DNA of 64,000 nucleotides from CAYVTV01 sp964526475. Lineage in GTDB: Bacteria > Bacteroidota > Bacteroidia > Bacteroidales > GCA-2748055. The position numbers and the translations under genes were made by a program. A model generated the notes under the pieces. It saw only the letters and a list, made by a program, of their open reading frames with translations, ran no database searches and was not told the origin of the DNA. Below, one piece after another: positions 17,733 to 25,964 of the stretch. The stretch is taken from contig CAZGKF010000010.1 of NCBI GenBank assembly GCA_964526475.1, positions 15,106-79,105 of the forward strand, written 5' to 3'. Each line of letters begins with the position of its first letter. The stretch's first letter is position 1.

Positions 17733-18128
17733 ATGTCCATATCTTCACGAAATAAACGAAGCATAAGTTTCAGCATGTCAGGAATGACAGATATTGTTTT
17801 CCTGCTACTGATTTTTTTTATGTTAACATCCACATTGATAATCCCAATTGCCATGGATGTTGTTTTACCGCAGAGTAATAATCAAACTGCAGCAACTGTT
17901 GTTCTGAATATTTCCATAACAAGGAATCTGGAATATTTTGTAAATGAAAAACCATGCAATCTGGCAGAAATGGAGCTTCAAATGAAAGCACTCATTTCAG
18001 ATGCATCAGATCCTCCCATTGTCAGGCTTAATGCCGATGAGAACCTAAATATGAATGAGATATATGATTTTCTGGAAATAGCCAGAAGAAACAGCTTAAG
18101 GGTAATTTTGGGAACAAGGCCAATTTAA
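17733..18128 (+). CDS. exbD: ExbD/TolR-family biopolymer transport protein (second copy)
   Basis: Second ExbD paralogue, 3 bases after the first. Same N-terminal design (SSRNKRSISFSMSGMTDIVF, then the hydrophobic helix with the proton-carrying Asp). The periplasmic domain differs (NNQTAATVVLNISITRNLEYFVNEKP), ending with a segment like the peptidoglycan/TonB-contacting part of TolR/ExbD (ADENLNMNEIYDFLEIARRNSLRVIL). Two ExbDs next to one ExbB are common in Bacteroidota and suggest a heteromeric ExbD pair in the motor. Confidence 0.9.
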   Translation: MSISSRNKRSISFSMSGMTDIVFLLLIFFMLTSTLIIPIAMDVVLPQSNNQTAATVVLNISITRNLEYFVNEKPCNLAEMELQMKALISDASDPPIVRLNADENLNMNEIYDFLEIARRNSLRVILGTRPI

Positions 18129-18139
18129 ATAGTTTCACC

Positions 18140-18988
18140 ATGAATTTAAGCAGAAGGGGAGTTATATGGACAACTGTATTTCATGCCATAATACTCTTCA
18201 TTCTTATTTTTTTTGGATTCAGGTATCCACATCCTCCTCCTGAAGAAGAAGGTGTACTTGTTAACTTTGGTACAAGCGAAACCGGGTTTGGAGAAGTTGA
18301 ACCTGCGGGTGATGAGTTTCATGGAGGAGAAGATCCTGCACCTGAAATATCTGAGGTTGCTGCTCCGGTTATTCCGCAAAAGCAGGTTCAGCCAACACAG
18401 GTAACCGAAAAGATAGTTCAGGAGCTTGAGGAAACACCTGTAAAAAAACTTAAGCCTACAGCTGAGGAGATCAGGCAAAAGGAACTTGAAAGACAAAAAC
18501 AGGAAGAATTGCGTAAACAGAGAGAGGAAGAAGAAAAAAAACGACAGCAACAGGAACGCATACAGAACCTTGGTAAAAGCGCATTTGGTAATGCAGGAGT
18601 TGGGACTACTGAAGGCTCAGAGGGAATTACTACCGGTTCAGGAAACCAGGGAGTTGTTAGCGGTACTCCGGGCGCAGAAAGCTATGCTGATGGAGGAGGA
18701 CTGGGCAGTGGGATATCTTATGGACTTGGGGACAGGAAAGTAAAAGGAAGGCTGCCTGAACCATTATTGAGTGGATGTATCGTAACAGATCGTATTGTTG
18801 TAAGAGTTCAGATTAATGTGGACCAGGAAGGGAATGTGGCTGGCTCCCCAAGAGTTATTGAATCTACATTCCAGGATGATTGCATATACCGGGCAGTAAT
18901 TGAAGCGGCATCAGGAGCTAAGTTTAATCCGGATCCTTCAGCTGCATTCCGCCAGCAGGGATGGATCAGATACATTATTGTTCCGTAG
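18140..18988 (+). CDS. TonB-like energy transducer
   Basis: Periplasm-spanning link between the ExbB/ExbD motor and outer-membrane receptors. N-terminal membrane helix TTVFHAIILFILIFFGF (about 11-27) with the family's His in the helix, then a Pro-rich stretch (PHPPPEEEG), a Glu/Lys/Gln-rich coiled section (about 110-140, EELRKQREEEEKKRQQQE), a Gly/Ser-rich linker, and a C-terminal TonB/TolA-like domain (GRLPEPLLSGCIVTDRIVVRV... to YIIVP). Last gene of the ExbB-ExbD-ExbD-TonB operon. The two Cys of the C-terminal domain (in LLSGCIV and QDDCIY) could form a disulfide. It ends two bases from the convergent receptor gene. Confidence 0.85.
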   Translation: MNLSRRGVIWTTVFHAIILFILIFFGFRYPHPPPEEEGVLVNFGTSETGFGEVEPAGDEFHGGEDPAPEISEVAAPVIPQKQVQPTQVTEKIVQELEETPVKKLKPTAEEIRQKELERQKQEELRKQREEEEKKRQQQERIQNLGKSAFGNAGVGTTEGSEGITTGSGNQGVVSGTPGAESYADGGGLGSGISYGLGDRKVKGRLPEPLLSGCIVTDRIVVRVQINVDQEGNVAGSPRVIESTFQDDCIYRAVIEAASGAKFNPDPSAAFRQQGWIRYIIVP

Positions 18989-18990
18989 AA

Positions 18991-20919
18991 TCAATTCATC
19001 CTGTAAACTATTCCTCCGGATAACCAACGTCCAGGTAACATGGCACCTAGAAAGTCATTATATGAAGTATTGAGAACATTATCCATACGGAATTCCAAAA
19101 ATAGATTTTCAGGAACAACAGCCATGGAGGCCCTTATATTGAAAAGCCAATAAGAAGGATTTAATGAAGAATTAATCATTTCAGCATATTCAGATTCCCT
19201 TTGCCTGAATATACCATTGAAAAACAGTCCGGTTCTCTTATATGATAAAACTGTATTAAACAGAAAAAGATTACGCGACATATTGGAAATATATTTTGAT
19301 GTTTCGAGATTATCAGGGGAGGAATAATTTTGTAATGTGTAACCAAGGTTCATATAAAGATTTCCTTGCTTTCCAATTTTACGATCAAAGGACAGAATAG
19401 CTTCCAGACCATTAGTTGTCAGCTCATTAATGTTTTTTGCATACAAATACGCAGCATCAGGATTTAAAGGATGTTTGGAAGATATTTCTGATCCTTGTGT
19501 AGGTATGTAATCAATTAATTTATAACCATATCTGTTAAAAAGTGTTAGTTCGATTCTGACATCTTTTGTCAGATCTATGTCTGTCCCAGCTTCAAAACTC
19601 CACGATTGTTCAGATACCAGGTCAGAATTCCCGATATTTCTACCGGGGGCAAGAGATGTTAAATTTGTTGAAATATATTTTTCAGTAAAATCTGGTGTAC
19701 GTATTGTTTTACCGGCAAGTCCCCTTATAGTAAATAAACCATGGTTCCATGATAAATTTACCTGTGGCAGTAGTTCAAAGTTGTCAACCGGATTGTATTC
19801 CATTCTGATACCTCCTGAAAGGACAGTGCTTTTTACAGGGGAAAAAGAAAAGAGGGAATATATTCCACCTGAATATTCCTTGTGATTTCCCCTGTCATTA
19901 CTTTTCACTGTGCGGTAGTTGTACTGGAAGCCTGAAGCAATTCTCAAATTATGGAGAAGTTCCCTGTTATTTCTGATCTGAATTGTTGTACTCCCTGTAT
20001 TATGTTTATTTGGAGGAGTCTGAAGATTAAAAAGAAATTCATCTTGTGTGCTTCTGTGCACTGCATCAATAGATGAAACAGATTTCTTACCATAGATCAT
20101 TACATTCATGTGGTTCCACCAGGTACTGATATTTTCTCTGGCTGTATCGGCAGTACTAATTGTATAAAATCTTCTTGCGCTGAAGTCGCGGCTATCAATA
20201 GCTGTTCTGAAAGATAACCTGATCGTTTCTGAAGGTTTAAGTGACAATGCTATAGTGGCTGTTCTCAGATCAAAGTCGTTCCTAAATCCATCTTTTTCCG
20301 GAAATCCATCTGAAGATAATAGCTTAAAACCCCCACTGTATTTTATTTTTGCGGAGGAATTATTAAATCCGGCATCTGTATATTTTAACTGCTGCTGTCC
20401 GCCTCCGGCTTTAATATTAACAAGAAGTAAACTATCGCCTTTGTGGTAATGGTTGTGAGTAATAATATTTATTAATCCGCCCACTGCATCGGGTCCATAC
20501 ATTACTGAAGCAGGTCCTCTCACTACTTCAATCCTTGAAATTTCGGAAAGCGTAAGAGGTATGTAAGCTGAAAAATGTCCGGTGAGAGGGTCATTAAGAC
20601 GCATACCATCAACCATTACCAGAACCTGATTAAAAGTACTTCCACGGATAGAGTAATCTGTCTGAACTCCGAAAAGATTTCTTGATTGGCTCTCCAGACC
20701 CGGAATATAACGGATAATTTCATCAATTGAATGTACAGGTAGTTGTTGGATCTGCTCAGAAGTAATGATAGTAAGTGACCTGCCCGATTGTTTTTTCCGG
20801 AGTTCAAGAACAGATGATGCTACTTCTATTTCCCCAAGCTGAATGGTATCGGGAAATTGTGCACTCGTAAATGAACCGGCAAACAAAATCAAAAAAATAC
20901 CTGTTGTTAAGCGTACCAC
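18991..20919 (-). CDS. TonB-dependent outer-membrane receptor (BtuB-like, no regulatory-like N-terminal domain)
   Basis: Outer-membrane barrel importing a siderophore, vitamin B12-like or other complex. Signal peptide ends at about FAGSFTSAQ, a TonB-box-like IQLGEIEVASS follows, then the plug (IPGLESQSRNLFGVQTDYSIRG, VMVDGMRLNDP, ISRIEVVRGPASVMYGPDAVGGLINI) and a barrel ending in a C-terminal aromatic-rich strand (GGIVYRMN). At 642 residues it resembles BtuB-type receptors and lacks the carboxypeptidase-like domain of the pair at 58-64 kb. Start is GTG; no ATG exists in frame upstream. Convergent with and almost touching tonB. No cobalamin riboswitch is visible in the 72 bases before it, so B12 as substrate is only a possibility. 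Confidence 0.88.
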   Translation of the reverse strand: MVRLTTGIFLILFAGSFTSAQFPDTIQLGEIEVASSVLELRKKQSGRSLTIITSEQIQQLPVHSIDEIIRYIPGLESQSRNLFGVQTDYSIRGSTFNQVLVMVDGMRLNDPLTGHFSAYIPLTLSEISRIEVVRGPASVMYGPDAVGGLINIITHNHYHKGDSLLLVNIKAGGGQQQLKYTDAGFNNSSAKIKYSGGFKLLSSDGFPEKDGFRNDFDLRTATIALSLKPSETIRLSFRTAIDSRDFSARRFYTISTADTARENISTWWNHMNVMIYGKKSVSSIDAVHRSTQDEFLFNLQTPPNKHNTGSTTIQIRNNRELLHNLRIASGFQYNYRTVKSNDRGNHKEYSGGIYSLFSFSPVKSTVLSGGIRMEYNPVDNFELLPQVNLSWNHGLFTIRGLAGKTIRTPDFTEKYISTNLTSLAPGRNIGNSDLVSEQSWSFEAGTDIDLTKDVRIELTLFNRYGYKLIDYIPTQGSEISSKHPLNPDAAYLYAKNINELTTNGLEAILSFDRKIGKQGNLYMNLGYTLQNYSSPDNLETSKYISNMSRNLFLFNTVLSYKRTGLFFNGIFRQRESEYAEMINSSLNPSYWLFNIRASMAVVPENLFLEFRMDNVLNTSYNDFLGAMLPGRWLSGGIVYRMN

Positions 20920-20991
20920 TATCGGTTTGATTTTGTGAATGTGATAAAGAAAGATGAATAATATTGCTGTTTATGTTAATAAACAAGATTA

Positions 20992-22272
20992 TCAATCTGC
21001 AAACATAGGAAAGTCATACATGAGTTTGTTAACCTTTGCTTTTATTTTCTGCAATATTGATTCATTCTCAATATTAACAATTACTTCGTCAATCAGTTCA
21101 ACAATGGTTGGTATAAGATTTTCCTTCACCCCGCGGGTAGTAATTGCGGGTGTTCCGACTCTTATCCCTGAAGTAAGAAAAGGAGATCTCGAGTCGAAGG
21201 GGACCATATTTTTATTCACAGTAATATCGGCTTTTACAAGTGTATTTTCAACCTGCTTACCTGTAATTTCAGGAAACTTTGGCCTGAGATCAATAAGCAT
21301 GGAATGGTTGTCAGTACCTCCTGACACAACTTTATAACCGGAACTGATAAAAGCTTCTGCCATACATTGAGCATTTTTTATAACCTGTTTCTGATAGTTT
21401 TTGAACTCCGGAGTAAGAGCTTCTGCGAATGCCACAGCTTTGGCAGCGATAATATGCTCAAGCGGTCCTCCCTGTATTCCCGGAAATACTGCTGAATTGA
21501 GCAATGATGACATCAGTCTGACCTCACCTTTTTTAGTTGTTATACCCCAGGGATTTTCAAAATCTTTACCCATCAGAATTATCCCCCCTCTTGGTCCTCG
21601 AAGAGTTTTGTGTGTGGTAGATGTAACTATATGTGCATATTTAAGGGGATTTTTAAGCAGCCCTGCTGCAATAAGTCCTGCCGGATGTGCCATGTCAACT
21701 ACAAAAATAGCCCCAATCATATCAGCAATTTTACGCATTCTTTCATAGTTCCATTCTCTTGAGTATGCTGATGCTCCACCTATCAGCAATTTTGGCTTCA
21801 CCTGTATCGCAGTCTCTTCCATTTTATCATAATCGATTACCCCTGTATTCTGATCAAGCCCGTAGGAAATAGCATTATAAAGAATTCCGCTGCTGTTTAC
21901 CGGTGATCCATGAGACAGATGACCTCCATGGGAGAGATCAAGACCCATAAAAGTGTCACCCGGCTGAAGTGCTATAAGAAACACTGCCATATTTGCCTGA
22001 GCGCCTGAATGTGGTTGGACATTTACATACTCTGCGTTATATAGTTCCTTGAGCCGGTCGATGGCAAGCTGTTCAGTCTTGTCAACAATTTCGCAGCCGC
22101 CGTAGTACCTGTTCCCCGGATATCCCTCAGCATATTTGTTCGTCAGACATGACCCCATAGCTTCCATAACCTGTTTGCTTACAAAATTTTCAGAGGCGAT
22201 AAGTTCTATCCCTCTTTTCTGCCGTTCATATTCTTCTTCTATAAGATTAAAAATTTCTAAATCTTTTTTCAT
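20992..22272 (-). CDS. glyA: Serine hydroxymethyltransferase
   Basis: PLP enzyme interconverting serine and glycine while charging tetrahydrofolate with a one-carbon unit; feeds purine synthesis (see purL and purA in this window). Motifs: IELIASENFVS and NKYAEGYPGNRYYGGCE near the N-terminus, LDLSHGGHLSHGS, the PLP-lysine segment VTSTTHKTLRGPRGG, and the C-terminal SGIRVGTPAITTRG. Length 426 is normal. Monocistronic by spacing: 48 bases from the ClC gene on the same strand and 72 from the receptor downstream. Confidence 0.97.
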   Translation of the reverse strand: MKKDLEIFNLIEEEYERQKRGIELIASENFVSKQVMEAMGSCLTNKYAEGYPGNRYYGGCEIVDKTEQLAIDRLKELYNAEYVNVQPHSGAQANMAVFLIALQPGDTFMGLDLSHGGHLSHGSPVNSSGILYNAISYGLDQNTGVIDYDKMEETAIQVKPKLLIGGASAYSREWNYERMRKIADMIGAIFVVDMAHPAGLIAAGLLKNPLKYAHIVTSTTHKTLRGPRGGIILMGKDFENPWGITTKKGEVRLMSSLLNSAVFPGIQGGPLEHIIAAKAVAFAEALTPEFKNYQKQVIKNAQCMAEAFISSGYKVVSGGTDNHSMLIDLRPKFPEITGKQVENTLVKADITVNKNMVPFDSRSPFLTSGIRVGTPAITTRGVKENLIPTIVELIDEVIVNIENESILQKIKAKVNKLMYDFPMFAD

Positions 22273-22320
22273 ATACCTTGTTGTTAAATCTAAATTTATA
22301 TCCTTTTCTTATTATTTCTT

Positions 22321-24102
22321 TTATTCTTCAGAGAACTGTACCAGTAATCTTCTGTATTGGTTGAATATTTTTGCTTTTGAGATAAAGCCGATATATTTCC
22401 CATCATCCACCACCGGTAGATTCCATGCACCTGTCTGTTCAAACTTCTGCATAACATTTTCCATTTTGTCATTTACTAAAACAATTGCGGGAGGTTCGGT
22501 TAATAAATCGGAAACAAATGTTGAGTCGTACATTTCCTGGTTAAAAATAATTTCTCTTATATGATCGAGGAGAATTATACCCTGAAAGACATTTTGGTCA
22601 TCAATTACCGGGAAAATATTCCTCTTTGATCTGGATATTATTTTCACAAGATCTCCCAGGCTGGCATCCGGCTTAACTGTTTTCAGGTCGGTTTCCAGCA
22701 CCTTATCAAGTTGCAGAAGTGTAAGTACGGCTTTGTCCTTATGATGCGTAATAAGATCTCCTTTTCTGGCAAGACGATCGGTATATATGGAATGTGGTTC
22801 AAAGTATATCGTTGTCAGATATGATACTGCAGCCGTCACGATCAAAGGTACAAAAAGGCCATACCCCCCTGTTAATTCTGCAATAAGAAAAATCGCTGTA
22901 AGCGGGGCGTGCATAACACCTGCCATAATTCCTGCCATTCCCACAAGAGTAAAATTTCTTTCCGAAACATTAAAGAAATTAAGACCGTTTATTACTCTGG
23001 AGACTATAAAACCGGTAATACCTCCCATAAACAAAGCGGGTGCAAATATTCCGCCTACACCTCCGCTCCCGGTGGTTGCTGAAACAGCAAGTACCTTAAA
23101 TAATAAAATTCCCGTAAGGTATAAAAGAAATATCCAGTAAAAATCCTGGATACCATAGAAGAGGCTTCCTCCCACCAAATCAATGGAGCTTCCGCTCAGA
23201 AGAGCTTTGAGGGAATTATAACCTTCCCCGTATAAGGGGGGGAAGAAAAAAATCAGTAAGCCCAGAACAAGACCTCCAAATAGGACCTTGTTGTATTGAT
23301 TTTTGATTCTGGAAGAATATCCTTCAAAAAATTTCACTCCTCTTGCAACGTAAACCGAAACAAGCCCACAAATAATACCAAGTAAAAGGTAGAAAGGAAA
23401 GTTTTTAAGAATAAAGGGATCCTGCAGGCTGAAAGAAAAAACTATTTCTTTCCCCATGAGAAAATATGAAACCATTGTTCCTGTCACAGCTGAGATCATC
23501 AGAGGAATGATGGAAGCCAATGTGAGATCCAGCATTAATACTTCCAGAGCAAAAATAATAGCCGCAACCGGAGCTTTAAAAATTCCGGCAATAGCCGCTG
23601 CAGCACCACAACCAAGTAAAAGGGTTGTGGACCTGTAATTCAGATGCATCAATCTGGAAATATTAGAACCAATTGCTGATCCGGTTAAAACAATTGGTGC
23701 TTCCAAACCTACTGAACCTCCAAATCCAACTGTCAGGGTACTTGCAACCAGAGAGGAATAGGTATTATGAGTTTTTATATTACTGTTCCGGCGTGAGATC
23801 GCAAAAAGTATCCTGCTGACTCCATGAGATATATTATCTTTAATTATATATCTTACAAAAAGCACAGTCAGTAAAATTCCTGTAAATGGTAATGCAAAGT
23901 AAAGAAAGTAGCCCTTATCCAATACCTGGTAATTTGTAAGAAGTGCCTGGGTGAGATGAACGATATTTTTAAGTAATACAGCTGCAAGCCCTCCCAGCAA
24001 ACCCACAATAATACTGAGAATTATCATAAACCGCCGGTGCGTCAGGTAGCGGTCTCTCCATGTAATTAACCTTCTGAAATAATAACTATTCTTCATCGAC
24101 AT
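22321..24102 (-). CDS. ClC-family chloride channel/transporter with C-terminal CBS pair
   Basis: Dimeric anion-conducting membrane protein. The ClC core covers about residues 25-440; the gating glutamate lies in GGSVGLEAPIVLTG (Glu134) and the third selectivity segment is GSGGVGGIFAPALFMGG. Two CBS domains follow (about 455-590; LETDLKTVKPDASLGDLVKII and PPAIVLVNDKMENVMQKF), which usually bind adenine nucleotides. The position matching the internal proton glutamate of E. coli ClC-ec1 (Glu203) is Val188 (ALEVLM), as in ClC channels. The frame can begin at TTG 24105; ATG at 24102 or 24096 (MKNSYYF) is preferred. Physiological role unknown. Confidence 0.9.
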   Translation of the reverse strand: MSMKNSYYFRRLITWRDRYLTHRRFMIILSIIVGLLGGLAAVLLKNIVHLTQALLTNYQVLDKGYFLYFALPFTGILLTVLFVRYIIKDNISHGVSRILFAISRRNSNIKTHNTYSSLVASTLTVGFGGSVGLEAPIVLTGSAIGSNISRLMHLNYRSTTLLLGCGAAAAIAGIFKAPVAAIIFALEVLMLDLTLASIIPLMISAVTGTMVSYFLMGKEIVFSFSLQDPFILKNFPFYLLLGIICGLVSVYVARGVKFFEGYSSRIKNQYNKVLFGGLVLGLLIFFFPPLYGEGYNSLKALLSGSSIDLVGGSLFYGIQDFYWIFLLYLTGILLFKVLAVSATTGSGGVGGIFAPALFMGGITGFIVSRVINGLNFFNVSERNFTLVGMAGIMAGVMHAPLTAIFLIAELTGGYGLFVPLIVTAAVSYLTTIYFEPHSIYTDRLARKGDLITHHKDKAVLTLLQLDKVLETDLKTVKPDASLGDLVKIISRSKRNIFPVIDDQNVFQGIILLDHIREIIFNQEMYDSTFVSDLLTEPPAIVLVNDKMENVMQKFEQTGAWNLPVVDDGKYIGFISKAKIFNQYRRLLVQFSEE

Positions 24103-24105
24103 CAA

Positions 24106-24399
24106 AGGTAAAAAATATTTACTATTCCTGCTTATACAACTTAAATTGCAAACCGGGTATATGGTGAAAGAAGAAAAGAGATTTTTTTGTTTACTCCAAC
24201 CCCATGAGGAACGGAGTACCCCGGCAGAGCCAGAATAAGTTCATGCCCTCCGGGGTCGGGGTAAGTAAATTGATTTTCAAACATCAAGGTATGTATTGTT
24301 AATAATTGCCGATAATCAATAAATGAAATCACTGTTGTCCGGTATAATATCAAAACATAACCAAAAATTATTTATTTTTATAGTTACTTTTATATTAGT
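24106..24399 (+). other. Intergenic region with GC-rich hairpins and one mobile-element end
   Basis: No gene is supported here. A GC-rich block (about 24195-24260) contains complementary ACCCCGG and CCGGGGT arms and stands out from its AT-rich surroundings. At 24333-24349 lies TGTTGTCCGGTATAATA, matching 16 of 17 bases of the left end of the inverted-repeat element at 54978; no partner end is seen here. The remaining bases before the next ATG are AT-rich and probably hold the promoter of the T9SS cargo gene. Confidence 0.4.
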
Positions 24400-25899
24400 A
24401 TGATACCTGCAAAAATAAAATTTTCCTTCTTCCTTTGTACCTTGTGCGTTTATCCTTTTTTCACGATGCATTCACAGGATATTATTCCTCCCGAAAGGCC
24501 GTACATTACTTATGTAACCGTTGATACTGCCACAAATAATATGGATATCTTCTGGGATGAAAGTCCATCCGCTGATGTTGAGAAATACTATCTGTATTAT
24601 GAGATTTTAACTGTGAATGGATTTGAAGGTGTGAAATTTGATTCAGTTTATGCTCCTGCCGACAGCTATGTTCATATTGACGCAGCTTCTCCTGCTAACA
24701 TGTTGCTTTATAGTGTAACTGCTGTGGATTCATCTGGTAATGAAAGTATCAGGACTCCTGGTCTTCATCGGGCCGTACAGGTGAATACTGAATATGACTC
24801 CTGTTCTAACCGTATGAAAATTACATGGACTAAATATACCGGATGGGAAAATAATGTTTCGGGTTATCGGGTTTACTGTGCTGAAGACCAGTTGAATTAT
24901 AATCTTCTTCGGGGAGTAGGTGCCTATGATACCATATATTATCAATATGATATTTCAGAAAATTCGCACTATTCATATTTTGTGGAGGCAGTGAAGAATG
25001 ATGGCCTTGAATCAATGTCGAATATTTCTTTTAAGTATACCTACATGCCCGGACCTCCTGAGTCAATTGTGGCTGAATATGCAAGTGTGATTAATAAGAA
25101 TGTTATTGATTTATCCTTTTCTGTTATTGATACTTCTTCCATTAATAATTATGCACTGCTCAGATCGAGTGATAAAACATCCGATTTCATGGTTCTTAAA
25201 ACACTGAATTTTACCGGATCGGGAAGAATAGTAACACAGGATAGTATTATTACGGGCAGGGACAGGTTTTATTATAGACTTGGGGCTCTTAGTTCATGTA
25301 ATAAAATATTAAAGGAGTCCAATCTTGCAGTAAATATCAGGCTTAATGGAACGGCATCCGGTAATAGCATTAGTCTGAACTGGAATCCTTACGAAGATTA
25401 TCCGGATGGAATTGAAGAGTACATCATATACAGGAAGATAGAACAGGATTCCTTTATCCGGATTAACAGTTCTTCACCCGGTTTCACAAATTATAACGAT
25501 GATATATCCATCTTAAACCTTAATTCAACAGCAGGGCAGGTAGAGTACCTTGTAAAGGCAGTAAGTAAGGAGCATGGTTATATTTCATTATCAAATGAAG
25601 TGTTTATTTCTGTTGATTCAGACATTCTTGTTCCGAATGCTTTTACTCCTGATGGTGACGGGATAAATGATATATTTTTCCCTGTGTTTAGTTTTATTCC
25701 TGAAGAATACCTGCTTATTATTTACGACAGGTACGGGATTCGGTTGTTTACTTCGCGTGATCCCTTTGAAGGTTGGGATGGGACTAAAAACGGTCACAAG
25801 CTGAGCGAAGGGATTTATTTGTATTACATAGAATATAAGTCATATAGTGGCAGGCGTAAAAGTATTACTGGTAACCTGACACTTTTTTACCCCCGGTGA
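24400..25899 (+). CDS. Secreted protein with fibronectin III-like repeats and type IX (type B) sorting domain
   Basis: Predicted cargo of the type IX secretion system, exported to or past the cell surface. A signal peptide (FFLCTLCVYPFFTMHSQD) is followed by several beta-sandwich repeats of fibronectin type III character (WDESPSADVEKYYLYYE, WTKYTGWENNVSGYRVYC, NWNPYEDYPDGIEEYIIYRK). The last 90 residues are the gliding-motility-type C-terminal domain: VPNAFTPDGDGINDIFFP, YDRYGIRLF, PFEGWDGTKNG, LSEGIYLYYIEY. This type B signal is recognised by PorV/SprF-type machinery. No enzymatic domain is seen, so it may be an adhesin or structural protein. No T9SS component gene is adjacent. Confidence 0.88.
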   Translation: MIPAKIKFSFFLCTLCVYPFFTMHSQDIIPPERPYITYVTVDTATNNMDIFWDESPSADVEKYYLYYEILTVNGFEGVKFDSVYAPADSYVHIDAASPANMLLYSVTAVDSSGNESIRTPGLHRAVQVNTEYDSCSNRMKITWTKYTGWENNVSGYRVYCAEDQLNYNLLRGVGAYDTIYYQYDISENSHYSYFVEAVKNDGLESMSNISFKYTYMPGPPESIVAEYASVINKNVIDLSFSVIDTSSINNYALLRSSDKTSDFMVLKTLNFTGSGRIVTQDSIITGRDRFYYRLGALSSCNKILKESNLAVNIRLNGTASGNSISLNWNPYEDYPDGIEEYIIYRKIEQDSFIRINSSSPGFTNYNDDISILNLNSTAGQVEYLVKAVSKEHGYISLSNEVFISVDSDILVPNAFTPDGDGINDIFFPVFSFIPEEYLLIIYDRYGIRLFTSRDPFEGWDGTKNGHKLSEGIYLYYIEYKSYSGRRKSITGNLTLFYPR

Positions 25900-25924
25900 G
25901 AATAACAGCAGGTCAATAATTGAT

Positions 25925-25932
25925 TACATTTG
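25925..25932 (+). promoter_or_regulatory. Putative -7 element for the RelA/SpoT gene
   Basis: TACATTTG fits TAnnTTTG, 32 bases before the ATG. No -33 TTTG is evident at the expected distance. Confidence 0.3.
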
Positions 25933-25964
25933 TATTTGCTTAATAATTTATTACATTCATTGAA

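Noticed and set aside
20920..20991. Cobalamin riboswitch before the BtuB-like receptor
   Set aside because: Only 72 bases separate it from glyA, and no B12-box-like sequence is present.
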